DNA from: Myrica gale
Lineage: Eukaryota; Streptophyta; Magnoliopsida; Fagales; Myricaceae
Direction of reading: 5' to 3'
DNA length: 64,000 bases
Assembly (NCBI GenBank): GCA_963930655.1
Contig: OZ005610.1
Span: forward strand, 14,389,001-14,453,000
Shown: piece by piece, positions 23,809 through 35,575 of the stretch
Layout: every line of letters starts with the position of its first letter
Position numbering within the stretch: the first letter of the stretch is position 1
Position numbers and translations under genes: made by a program
Notes under the pieces: generated by a model
Told to the model about the DNA's origin: nothing
Seen by the model: the letters and a program-made list of their open reading frames with translations, nothing else
Database searches by the model: none

Positions 23809-26800
23809 ATGGACACTTTGTGCTTGAAGACGGGGATTCATGGGGGGCCAGGCTCCTCGATCTCCGCGTGCAGTGGTGGTGGCGGGGGTCTAGATGCCCG
23901 TGCGACCCCGTCCCAGGTGAGCGCCGTGGGGAGGTCCACGGCCGAGAGGAAGGCGGCGCCTTTTTTGAGGTTCCCGTTCAAGTACCCTTTGAGATCTCTG
24001 TGGCCGTCGAAGAAAGGTGATGGGAACAATAGGTACAATGGGTTGGCCGTAGACGACGCCGTTCTGATGGAGAATACTACTGTCAAGAAGATCAGCGAAG
24101 GGATAGTTGGTTTGCAGGACGAGGAGGAGGGGCAGAGAGAGAACTGGGTATTGAAAATTTTGCACCTTAGGTCCTTGTGGAAGGAGAGGAGCGCTGACCT
24201 TATGGATGTAGAGGAGGAGGATGAGGGTCCTGTGGCCATTGATCAGAGAGTTGGCGCCGATGGCAAAGACGATGAGGAAGATTTTGAGGTTTGTAGAGTC
24301 GGTGATGATGACGACGAAAAAGAAGAGATTGAATTCGATAGGGATTCGTTCTCGAGGTTGCTAAGGAGGGTGTCCTTGGCCGAGGCCAGGTTGTATGCTC
24401 AAATGTCGTATCTGGGGAACCTGGCTTACTCCATTCCCAAAATCAAGGTACCGACTTTTTTTATCGAATCTTTTGTAGTTTCTTTGATTTTGATTGCTCT
24501 GTGAATTTTGGAAATTTCTTCTTTCGATGACTTTCGGAATGGTTTCTTGAAATGTGGAGGTTTTGGATTTGATTTCGATTGTGGGGTCGGGGTTTATGAA
24601 ACCAGAGATTAAGTTTCCCATTCTGTACATAGTTTTTTTTTTGTTGGTTTTGGAGTTTTCATGCCGAGAGGCACCTGGATCTGACTGAGATTCTGTTTCT
24701 GGTTCAGCTGTTGAATCACATTGCTCGAACCATTATCGTTTCTACTTTTCATTCAATTAGTTCAAGTTCAGGACAAATATTTCTTTTTTAACTTTTGAAG
24801 TTTTCTTGTTTTATTCTGAAACTTCGGATCAATACGCCATTTTGTGAAATAGTTTTGATTCTTTCCAGATGATTCCAATTTAATGGTCGTCTGTTGTATT
24901 TTTGTAGCCCATGAGGTGAATATGGACGTAAAGGAACTTGATATCTCAACGTCCTGTTTTTGCAGAAATTTTTAGTGATATTTGGTTTGGTTCACTTCCT
25001 AAGATTTGATTTTTCATATCAAGTTGCATGCACTTAATATATGGTGATTGTTTGATAATCCAGCCAGGGAATCTCCTGAGATATCATGGTCTGCGTCTTA
25101 TAACTACTTCAATGGAGAAGAAGGAATTGGGCAAAAAAGCTGAGAAAAATCAGTTGTCAGCTGAAACTCCAGAAGCAGAAAAGGAGGCCAAGGATGAGGT
25201 GGAAGGCAAGGAGCTGAAAAAGGAAGGGTATCGGATAAGTGCATCTGCTGCATACAAAATCACTGCCTCTGCTGCCTCCTATCTGCATTCTCATACAAAG
25301 AGCATACTTCCCTTCAAATCCTCAAAAACTGTGGCTGGGGAACATTATACTGAAGGAAGTGATGGAAGAAATGATGGTCCTAATATGATGAATTCAGACA
25401 TGGCTTCTTTCATGGCTACTACTGACTCGGTGACAGCAGTGGTTGCTGCGAAGGAGGAAGTCAAGCAGGCTGTTGCAGATGATCTGAACTCAACACGTTC
25501 ATCGCCCTGTGAGTGGTTCATATGTGATGACGATCAGAGTGGTACAAGATTCTTTGTCGTTCAGGTATGGTGAATCTATAATTAATACTATGTGCGTTTG
25601 GCAAAACTATATTCTAGGGGTAAGGTAACATTGGACTACTTATGCTCCTTACAAATTTTTTACCTTTCAAAACTGGGTGTATTGGTCCATGTTGAACTAT
25701 GATCTAGCTTTTCTAGCCGGTAGACTGATAGAGAATATAATGATATAAGATGCTTATCAGGGCAGAGTTAATTTGATTGCTAATTTTTGGCATGTTTTAT
25801 ATATTTGCTTGTACTCAAATTTTCCTGTGCAGGGGTCAGAATCACTAGCATCTTGGCAAGCAAACTTACTTTTTGAGCCTATTCAATTTGAGGTAAATTC
25901 TATTCTACTGTTTTTGTTTGGTTTTTTCGGGAATTTGCCATACCTATTTGACTATTTTGAAACGTTTCTGTTTTTGAACTATTGGTTCCAACTGTAAGTG
26001 ATAGTTGAGATGAAAATTAGTTACATGCCTTCTTTATATCAAGTTTATATCAGGCAAGAGCAATGTATGTGCAAAGCTTGTCTTCTGCTAATAGCTTCTG
26101 TATAAATTTGAATTATGCTTATATTTATGAAAACTGAGAAATATGATATATCGCTGTACAGGGACTAGATGTCCTTGTTCACAGAGGTATTTATGAGGCT
26201 GCAAAAGGGCTGTATCAACAGATGTTGCCCGAGATCCGTGCACACCTAACATCTCGAGGAAACAAAGCAATGTTCCGTTTCACTGGGCACTCTCTTGGGG
26301 GAAGCTTGTCAGCACTCATAAATCTCATGCTGCTGATACGGCATGAGGTGCCAATCTCTTCCTTACTTCCTGTTATAACATTTGGTGCACCCTCTATCAT
26401 GTGTGGAGGTGATCGTCTGCTTCGCAAGCTTGGACTGCCACAAAGTCATATTCAGTCTATCACAATGCACAGAGACATTGTACCTCGGGCCTTCTCTTGC
26501 AATTATCCTAATCATGTGGCAGAGCTTCTCAAGGCTGTCAATGGGAACTTCCGCAACCATCCTTGCCTTAATAACCTGGTAAATATTTTATAAAAATTAT
26601 GAGCTAATTAAACATATAGAAGTTTCCTACACTGATCCACATTATCTGACCATGACACTCTTTTGTCTTTTTACCGTAGAAACTACTTTATGCTCCAATA
26701 GGTGAGCTTCTTATACTACAGCCAGATGAGAAATTCTCTCCTAGTCACGATCTCCTTCCTTCAGGCAGTGGTCTTTATCTTTTAAGCTGCACATTGTCAG

Positions 26801-27258
26801 ATACCAATGATGCAGAGAAGCAGCTTCGGGCTGCACAGATGGTGTTTTTAAATTCACCACACCCACTTGAGATCCTAAGCGATCGCTCTGCATATGGTTC
26901 CGAGGGGACCATCCAAAGAGATCACGACATGAATTCTTACATGAAATCTGTCAGGGGCGTGATTCGCCAAGAACTTTACCGCATCCGAAAGGCCAGGAGA
27001 GAGCAACGCCACAAAATTTGGTGGCCCCTTGTGGCACCACGTGGCATCAGCGCTGGTATAGTTATTGGGAGGTCATTGATATCAATCAACTTGCCCCAAG
27101 ACCAGTTCAACTTCTCTGGCATCTTACAGACAGGCAAAAATTCCTTGAAAAGGTTCAGTAGGCTGGTCGCTTCACAGCACATGCAGTTGTTTGTAGTTCT
27201 CTTGTTCCCAGCTCGATTGTTACTCTTAGGGGCGTACAATGTGGTCAGTTTCCGTTGA
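23809..27258 (+). CDS. PLIP-type plastid class-3 lipase (phospholipase A1)
   Basis: Five exons: 23809-24447, 25064-25564, 25833-25892, 26162-26578, 26680-27258 (2196 nt, 731 aa), all GT-AG and all in phase 0. The N-terminus MDTLCLKTG, followed by a Ser/Gly/Arg-rich stretch, fits the PLIP family and a chloroplast transit peptide. An acidic region follows ([18 protein letters not shown]). The alpha/beta-hydrolase core has the nucleophile elbow TGHSLGGS with Ser444, probable Asp505 (TMHRDIVPR) and probable His621 (DHDMNSYM). Arabidopsis PLIP1-3 cut acyl chains from plastid lipids, and PLIP2/3 feed jasmonate synthesis under ABA. Sequence order and start resemble PLIP2/PLIP3. The next conserved neighbour, ERdj3B, supports PLIP3 by synteny. 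No break is seen. Confidence 0.94.
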
Positions 27259-28321
27259 GTCGTCTATCTGGCTTGGCACATGATTTACCATCTTTTTGTT
27301 GGGGTCATGGCAGTATAGGTGGAGGGCACATGGCTGCAGGATGATTAGATGATTCTTTATTCATTAGCTTCGAAAGTTAAAAAGAAATTATTGTTGTCTT
27401 CTTTTAGATGAGCAATATCAATGATTACAAATGCCATTAGACAGATCGTTGCAGTGGTGCTTTTCTGGTAAAATTACGTGGTTCCTAGCTATCTTCATGT
27501 GGATTCGCTGACAAATTACCATGCCATTGTAGTTTTCTCTGGTAGTGTATTCCCTGATATTGTAGTATAGTGACCAATATGTCTTCTTAGGTGTCGTGTT
27601 GGCGGTAACAAACATGAAAAAACAGCGTTGAGAGCGAGATCTTGCGTGTGTTATGAACATGATATTCGCGCAATTGGTGTGGACCGTGTGGTTTTTGTGG
27701 CAAAGGTAGTATCACTTACAAACGTCTCAATCACTCCAATAATATAGCCATAAACTTGTAGATATTATTTCTGTCTTCAGGACAAAACAAGATCCCCCTT
27801 GCTTAGGGGAAAAAAAAATGTCAATCCCCGAGCCGAGACTAACTAGAATCTGCATCCTTCGGGTCTTTTCGCCCACCTGTGGGGTCCTTGATAAGCACGT
27901 GTTTGATTCACATGCCAAACTTCACGAAGCCGACAAGTCACACGGTAGAACTTCTGGTCTTTTTGAGGGCGCACATGAAGCTGAGTTGCAGACAAAATAT
28001 GTGTCCAAAAGGGCTGAGCGCTGTTGAGTGCTTATCCATCCAACGCGGCAGACTCAGCCTGTAGCTGGACGGATAGTGGGTTAACTCGAAATTGAGAGCG
28101 CTGTAGCTCGACTTACGTGTACAGTTGTATCACTTTCAGGTCATATTCCTTGCCCCGGATATGTATCTGAATCAATTTTGGAGTGATTTTGGTATGTGGA
28201 TTTGTTTTCCACGTTCTCCTTGCATTTTGGCTTGAATGAAGGGGAAGTTAGAGGTGGACCATTTCCAATTGGCCAGATGAATTATGGAACACGACACAGT
28301 GAACTTGTTTGTTGCTAATCT
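27259..28321. other. Lipase 3' flank and unassigned DNA
   Basis: 27259-27450 is probable 3' UTR. 27804-28027 holds an unrecognised open frame (GVLDKHVFDSHAKLHEADK) rich in His/Asp/Lys that might be a gene fragment. I cannot name it. Confidence 0.4.
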
Positions 28322-28599
28322 TTTTTTTTCTACGCAAACGTGAAATTCATTTCATAGGAAAACATACACAAGTGCTGAATACAGATAGCCCTACAAGGCT
28401 GGATACAAAGAACATAAGCATACAATCGAAACCAACAACACTTAAAGCTCTACGAGCGATACATCTAATGGCCATAAAGGCCAGATTCCAAATGGTCATC
28501 CAGGCCTCAACAAGACGGATGCAAAGATTCGTAGATTCTAAATGGGTCCAAAGACCTGACAATAACACCGCCAAGGAAGGCGGTCTTCGAGCAATAATC

Positions 28600-31500
28600 T
28601 GTGACACCCCGAGTTGTTTGATTTATCTGCATATTATTTCTTTATGAGAATTGCTATTAAAAAAAATGTGGCTTATGTATTATTTTGTATAATCTTCAAT
28701 TATTTCCAGCTTATTGTCGAATAAAGTATGAAATGATAATTTTTAATATTTTCCATCATCCTTGTTTGTTTTCTCATAAACATTTTTGTGAGAGTTTCCT
28801 TATTATGTCGTTTAAATTATCTTCCTTTTATTATTGTAACGTAAATGATTTCAAATATTTCATGTATTTGATAATATTTCATGTATATAAGAGAGAGAGA
28901 GCTTACTTCTCACATTGTCATACATTTGGGCCTAGAGATTTTACATTGGACTTGGACCTACCTCTCTATAGGGCCGAAATTGGCCTAGAAGCTACCTAGA
29001 CTAAAGCCCAACCAAGCCAAGCCCATTAGCAAAACTTGGTCGGCCATGAACATCAGTTTTCATGTAAAGTTCTACTGGTTTACTGGTGTGCTGGTGATGG
29101 TCTGCTGGTTTACTGGTGTGCTGGTCTACTGATGTGCTGATGCTGGTGTGCTGGTCTACTGGTGTGTTGGTGTGCTGATTTGCTGATGTGATGGTCTACT
29201 GGTATGCTGATGTGCTGGTGTGCTGGTCTACTGGTGTGCTGGTCTATTGGTGTGCTGGTGGTGGTCTGCTGGTGTGCTGGTGTACTGGTCTACTGGTGTG
29301 CTGGTGTGCTGGTGTGCTGATACTGGTCTACTGGTGTGCTGATGTGCTGATACTGGTCTACTGGTATGCTGGTATGCTGGTCTACTGGTCTACTAGTATG
29401 CTTGGTGTGCTGGTGTGCGGGTGTGTTGATACTGGTCTACTGGTCTACTGGTATGCTTGGTGTGCTGGTGTGCTGGTGTGCGGGTGTGTTGATACTGGTC
29501 TACTGGTGTGCCGGTGTGCTGGTGTGCTGATACTGGTCTACTGGTATGCTGGTCTACTGGTATGCTGGTATGCTGGTCTACTGGTCTACTGGTCTACTGG
29601 TATGCTTGGTGTGCTGGTGTGCGGGTGTGTTGATACTGGTCTACTGGTGTGCCGGTGTGCTGGTGTGCTGATACTGGTCTACTGGTATGCTGGTCTATAG
29701 GTCTACTGGTATGCTGGTCTATAGGTCTACTGGTATGCTGGTCTATAGGTCTACTGGTATGCTGGTATGCTGGTCTACTGGTATGCTGGTCTATAGGTCT
29801 ACTGGTCTGCTGGTGTGTTAGTGTGATGGTGTGTTGGTGTGCTGGTCGGATTGGTCGGCTAGGTCCGCTTGGTCAGGAGCGGAAGACCTGTTTCTCTTTC
29901 GTTTACTTTCTACGTGTCTTCTTCGTGTGATGGGCAGTAAATGCATCCTTATCTTCCCTTACCTACCCAGTTAGATGGAGCTTTCTCATTGGTGTCTGGG
30001 ATACGTAATATTTTGAGGGATTAGGTGCGCGTCTCTGTATGGCCACGACCTGTTATTCATTAATTGCCGAGACCTCTAGCCTAGGGTGTAGAGTTGCCAG
30101 GGGGAATTCATCAGCGAGTTACGGTTACACTATATATAGGCAGTAGAGTTTTCTTCGGCAATCGCGATAAAGAGAGAGAGAGAGTTCGAATTGATGTAAT
30201 AGAGAGGGAAATGCAGTAATTGACCGTGAGTTAAAGAGAAGAAAATTTTAAAGGTAAAAGGGAAAGCCAAGTGACTCGGCTCGGCCTGTCTCTTTTCCTT
30301 CAGCCTTTTTCTTTCATTTTTTTTCTAACGATATTCTTTGTTTGAATAGGTGTTACTTCTCATACTTCTAAGCTGTACTCAACGTCAAGGTAAGGGTTTA
30401 GCGAATTAACAAAATATTCGGGATAATTACATGCTCAAAGAAAACAAAGAAGTGTTCTGTAAGGAATTTTAGTTGGGAATTTTGTAGAGTATTGTGATAC
30501 GTTGCTTGAGGATTTCTGAGTACAAAAAGAAAAGAGTGTGCTAAAAATAAACTGTTTAAGTTGTTGGACCTATCTATGTCTACATGTGATGAATATATAA
30601 TGTTTTATAATTTTGTACATGAGCATGAATTTATATTGGTTTAGTGCTGAGTGTTGCATAAAAACGAACTGAGTATGTTATACACAAAACCCTTGTTGTA
30701 CAAAACACATATATGAAATATGAAAATTTGTGTAAATGTATGAAAAAGTCACAGGAGGCTCGAGTAAACTTTTCGGAAAAACTGTTGTTTTTATGTGGTC
30801 GGATTTGTCGGGAAAAATATTGTTTCTATGTTGTCGGATTGGTCGGGAAAAACTAGTGTTTTTATGTGGTCGGCATGGTCGGGAAAACTGTTGTTTTTAA
30901 GTGTTCAGGAAAAATGTTTTCTTAAGTACCGTAAAGATGTCTTTCTCTTTTCATGGCAGGAAGACTTTTCATGGTCGGGTAACTTCCTTAGTGGGACCAG
31001 ATAGATAATAAAAGGAAAAAAGTTGTATAAGTTGTTGGACTTGCCTATTTGAGGATGTGGTGTTTGGATCGTTATGAATTATAGCATCTTTATGATTAAT
31101 CGCATGTTATTGCTGAATCATTATGAACATCATGAACATCTTTATGCTAATATCGTATGATTATTAATGAACCGTTATTAACATCTTTATGTTAAAGGAT
31201 CGCATGTTATTGATGAATTATTATGAACATCTTTATGCTAAAAGATCACATCTTATTGATGAATCATTATGAACATCTTTTTGCTCATATCATGCTAAAA
31301 TATCGCATGTTATTAATGGATCGTTATGAATTGGATATCTGTTGTATTACATGTCATGTTGCATAATATGACATATTATATTGCATCAACATCTTATGGG
31401 TATGGAAATCGTTGACCGAAATGATCGAATGACCGAAATGATCGAAATGACCGAAACGAAACTCATACCCAGAGATGATCCTATGAACGGGTGACGGTAC

Positions 31501-32921
31501 CGATCACAGTGGGATAGTGCAAGCCACCACTGAAAGGAGTGGGTGGTATCCCTGGCGTGAAACAATATACGCTTGACCGGGTCCTGGTGCAAGGAGCACA
31601 GGACAGTCCCATAGAAGGGGAGGGGACGAACAACCCTGCTCTGGGGGATAGAACAGAGTAACGAAAGGACATCTCTATCGACCTCTATCGAACCGGAAAA
31701 GAAAATAAAAGAAAAGTTCAAGTGTGGTTAAGTGTTGCATATCATGAATGATATGTATGGGCATTGACATGAGACATGCATACTTAACACATACTGTGAA
31801 CCATGTGACAGTAATGGAAAAGTAAAGAAAAGAAAGTTCAAGTGTGGTTAAGGTGTTGCATATCATGAATGATATGTATGGGCATTGACATGAGATATGC
31901 ATACTTAACGCATACTGTGAACCATGTGACAATGACCGAAAAGAAAGAACAAAGAAGTAAAACGAACGAGAACCAATACATCGTCATTTCATTAACATAT
32001 ATTGTTATACTGTTCATAGTTATAAATGTTTCATGCTTATGGTTACCATCTTTTGTATATAAAAGAAAGTGTCAGTGACAAAAGAAAGAACGGAAAGAAA
32101 GAACGAATGGAAAGAAAGAAAGAAAGTAAAATGATCAGAAAACAAATGCACCATCCCTATTTTACATTGATCATACTATGGTTAATCTGTTTATGATTAT
32201 CAATGCTTAAAGACTTAAATCTTATGGTTTACATGTTATTATTGTTTATTGGCATGTTACTATAATTGTTCATAACATGTTCTCTTTCCCTCCTTACTGA
32301 GTCGATAGGACTCACCCCTTTATTTGTTTAATTGTCTTGTATGTACTATGGTTGCGGACCCTGAATATAGCAGGTGTTGACCTTTACGAGTGAAGAGTAT
32401 CTGGATGTTAATCTGTACATACTAGTAGTGACGATAAGGACGTGAGAATATTTCAAGACCGAAGAATTCGAGATGCTGGGTCTGTTATTTCCTTTTGTTT
32501 TTCTGTAGCTTAGTTGTATAGGCTAAGAGGACTCTAGGTTTTTGTATCATCTAAACCTATTCTTTTGTAATGAACCTTTTGTATCAAACCATGTTTGTTT
32601 AAAGGAAGTTTTTATATTGAATTTTTATTACAAGGTTTTCTTTTTTTTTTCTTTCTCAGATACAAATAAGCTTTTAACCTAATTCGATATGAGATTTTAA
32701 TTTATTAAATCGTTATTTGTTTTTGTATCAAAGTTTCTAAATCGTTTTACTGCTTTTCTTTTATTGGTAATCTTTTTAATGAAAAATATTCCGCTCCGCT
32801 AAGAAAAATTGAGGGCTTTCAAACAATCTTAAGAGTCTTTATCATGCGGTAATCCCCTATCTTTGTGCATGCGATTACTATATGCGAGCCGAGGGGGTAA
32901 GTACCAGCACGGGGCGTGACA
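28600..32921 (+). mobile_element. Long solo-LTR-like element (fossil)
   Basis: Begins TGTGACACCCCGAG and ends CACGGGGCGTGACA, so it has TG...CA ends in short inverted repeats. A perfect 5-bp duplication TAATC lies at 28595-28599 and 32922-32926. No gag, protease, reverse transcriptase or integrase similarity is recognisable in 4.3 kb. It therefore reads best as a solo LTR of a Ty3-type (Tekay/Del-like) family with very long LTRs; alternatively it is a large non-autonomous element. Inside are a minisatellite, a GTCGGGAAAA-repeat zone near 30800, a duplicated segment at 31720-31930 and a TACTGAGTCG...GGACTCACC block. The intact duplication suggests a fairly recent insertion. Confidence 0.6.
29070..29855 (+). 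repeat. CTGGTGTG / CTGGTCTACTGGT minisatellite
   Basis: About 0.8 kb made of 8-12 bp units (CTGGTGTG, CTGGTCTA, CTGGTATG) arranged into higher-order blocks; for example a block with TGCTTGGTGTGCTGG and GTGTTGATACTGGTC recurs several times. The repeat makes a long open frame on the plus strand rich in Tyr, Trp, Cys and Leu, which is an artefact. It lies inside the LTR-like element. Confidence 0.95.
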
Positions 32922-33679
32922 TAATCCGACAACCCGGAGCGACTATCTGCACCAACACAAATGGACAACAAGGCCCATGAAAAAAAATGGCGAAGTAGCA
33001 AGTGACAAAACACCGGAACAACAGCTGCAGAAGCAAAGCCGCCAGAGCGGTGGTCACCGAGTGCACCTTCCCACAGCATCCTGCAGAAATGAAAATCACA
33101 GACACAAAACAACCACAACATAACACACAAAAAAACACCCCTAGCCGAGAAAACCACCAGCGCCGCCCAAACAGATCCACAAAAGGGGAGGCACGTGGCC
33201 CACACGCGCTCACGCGTGGCCACGCGTGTAGGAGCACGTGTCGTCCGACAGCGAACCGAAAGGACCCACAAGGAACGCCCGGAGCTGCTGAGCCCATACC
33301 ACCTGCGCGTGGCCACCGACGGCCGGCTGGAACGCCGAGATCTGGCTTGGAAAACCGCCACATAGGGAGACCAAAAGGAGAAGGAACCAGGGGGAAAAGA
33401 CGAAGAAACCCCAGGAGAAAGGGAGGGGAGGGGGGAGCGGGAGGGAGAGGGCGGCGGGAAGAGCAATGGCTCCTCTCGCCGCTGGAGGCAGTGAGGGGGG
33501 AGGGGGTTCAGGCGAGGAAAAAAACAAACTTTTTAGAGAGAGGGCAGAGGCTCGCTCTCTAGAAAGACGAACGGTACTTGTTGTGTATATCTTTTATATT
33601 ATAACAAAAAGTAGCCTATGTTCCAAGAAAAAGGCTTGAGAGGGTCAGTTGGAGTTGTGGCAAAAGATTATTATATTTT

Positions 33680-34528
33680 GGGTTAATGACCAAAATAGTC
33701 CCTGGGTTTTATGCCCTTTATCGATTTGGTCCCTGGGTTTCCAATTTGGTCACATAAGTCCTTAGGTTATCCTCATTTATCAATTTGGTCATTGGGTTTA
33801 CAATTTGATCACATAAGTCCTTAGGTTATCCTCATTTATCAATTTGGCCCCTGAGTTTCCAATTTGGTCACATAAGTCCTTAGGTTATCATCATCTATCG
33901 ATTTGATCCTTTCATCCAATTTCATCTCCTCCATGCACAGTCATCTAACGGTGGGCCACGTCACTACCAATAACATCGCGACACGTGTATGCTTTTTTTT
34001 ATTATTTTAAAAAAAAACTCACGTCCACCTGACATATTCGTTAAAAAGAAGAAAAAAAATCGAACGGAGGAGACCCTCATTCGATCGACGAAGGGAGTCC
34101 AGATCCATGTTTTACCAAAAATCAGTCATGTCGGTCGTCCATTTTTCACGGAGCGAAGAGATATCCAATCTGAAGTCGTTGGTGATCTTTGAGATTTGAA
34201 TCGTGTCGTGGATTTTCTATTTGTTGCTCTCTGTTTGTAGATTGATTTGGGGGTAGTGGCTCATTTTGATGAGACGTCAAAGTAGAAATTGGACGGAAGG
34301 ACCAAATCGATAAATGAGGATAACCTAAGGACTTATGTGACCAAATTGAAAACCCAGGGACCAAATCGATAAATGAGAACGACCTAAGGACTTATGTGAC
34401 CAAATTGGAAACTCAGGGACCAAATTGATAAATGAGGATAACCTAAGGACTTATGTGACCAAATTGGAAACCCAGGGACCAAATTGATAAAGGGCATAAA
34501 ACCCAGGGACTATTTTGGTCATTAACCC
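33680..34528. mobile_element. MULE-type inverted-repeat element with internal tandem units
   Basis: The ends GGGTTAATGACCAAAATAGT and its reverse complement are perfect, and a 9-bp duplication TTATATTTT lies at 33671-33679 and 34529-34537. Each arm of about 230 bp is built from 60-65 bp direct units (CACATAAGTCCTTAGGTTAT plus TTTGGTCCCTGGGTTT). The central 350 bp are unique and contain CACGTGT and GGGCCACGTCA. It has no coding capacity. Good end identity suggests a fairly young insertion. Confidence 0.82.
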
Positions 34529-34537
34529 TTATATTTT

Positions 34538-35575
34538 TCATAAACCAGATTAAATTTAAATTCTTGTATCTCGTTCCTCTGTTGACCCTTTTGTTGTGCC
34601 GTGTGTTGGATTCTAACAATTACCTCTGCTCTTTGGTTCAACGGAGAGTCATATGAATTATTGAACTACGGGGGCAAGAGACCCAACCACCCTGAGAACA
34701 TTTGTAGCCACAGTAGAACTGGGTTGTGTCTGGATTGTTCTTGCAAATTGCCATGCAGACGCAGAAGCAAAAGCAGGATTGATGTAGATGTACCGACAAC
34801 CTTGAAAACCTCCACAAGAAAATACACTTTTGTCAAACTAAGGTATGGAATTCTGCAAGTGACAGAAGTCGATTTTGAACCCATTCTCAAGTCTACAAGA
34901 ATTTTACCGACCCACAGCAGAGCCACCCTTGACTGAACACTCCGACAATTTTTTGTCGTTTTGACTGACAAGGGAGACCATTTGGACCTAATCACGGAGA
35001 CTAGAGAGGATAGGTCAAACCTGGGGAAAGTGGGAGGGAGGAAGGACCAGGGTCACGTTTGGGTTTGGCCCAATGCACTACTTATTTTGAAGCCTTTCCA
35101 GCTCCACCTGTGTAAAAACCTTCTTTACCAATCGACAGGGCCATCTTAGCTTGAGCCCGTATTTGTAATTGGGTATTACGTTCTTTGTTTTGGCTGAAAA
35201 CACTGATATTTGGAAATTAATCCAGTATAGTGTAGGTTGGGAACTTGTAATTTGTTGTATGATTTGGCAACTTTGCCTCTTCAGAAACTTTGCCGGGCTG
35301 TAGAGACTAGAGAACAAAGCAATACATAATTGGTAAGGAAGCGAATATATTAGAAGAGAACCACAATTGTTATTATCAAAGTGCTTATGTTAAGAGTATA
35401 ATCCATATTGAGTAATTGCACATTCCCTTATTGCATCAAGTATTGTCCAATTGTACACAACGTGGCCCGGAAGAATCCAAAGCATTTTATAGCACAACAG
35501 AAAGCACAAAGATTCCTCAATTGACGTGATCTATAGCCAGACTACATGCCCTTGTAAGAGGAAACTAATTTGAGG
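34538..35575. other. Intergenic DNA with unassigned frame
   Basis: An open frame at 34601-34936 (Cys/Arg-rich middle) has no recognisable family and no matching exon. The 3' UTR of the DUF4149 gene probably occupies roughly 35300-35575. Confidence 0.4.

Larger units (their letters stand above)
28322..33560 (-). mobile_element. Possible LINE-like retroposon split by the LTR element
   Basis: If the LTR element at 28600-32921 is left aside, the minus strand runs from a GC-rich leader (33560-33180) through 32927 and 28599 to an A-run at 28322-28330. The last open frame ends CVCFPMK just before it. GC-rich 5' leader, weak coding and a short A-tail are LINE or retroposon traits. I recognise no reverse transcriptase, and a target duplication is not clear. 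Confidence 0.3.

Noticed and set aside
23838-24239. 133-codon minus-strand frame over lipase exon 1
   Set aside because: It is the shadow of a strongly supported exon; acidic codons on the plus strand give Ser/Pro on the minus strand.
29040-29860. CRISPR-like array
   Set aside because: Units are contiguous and variable without unique spacers, and the DNA is plant nuclear; it is a minisatellite.
29188-29930. Long Cys/Trp/Tyr-rich open frames
   Set aside because: They are produced by a short-unit minisatellite; no domain, no splice partner, and the frame is open only because the unit lacks stops.
32819-33562. Overlapping 160-215 codon frames on both strands
   Set aside because: GC-rich, stop-poor DNA gives open frames on both strands; composition is Arg/Pro/Ser-biased and no family is recognisable.
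34601-34936. 111-codon frame with Cys/Arg-rich centre
   Set aside because: No recognisable domain and no neighbouring exons; the opposite strand is equally open.
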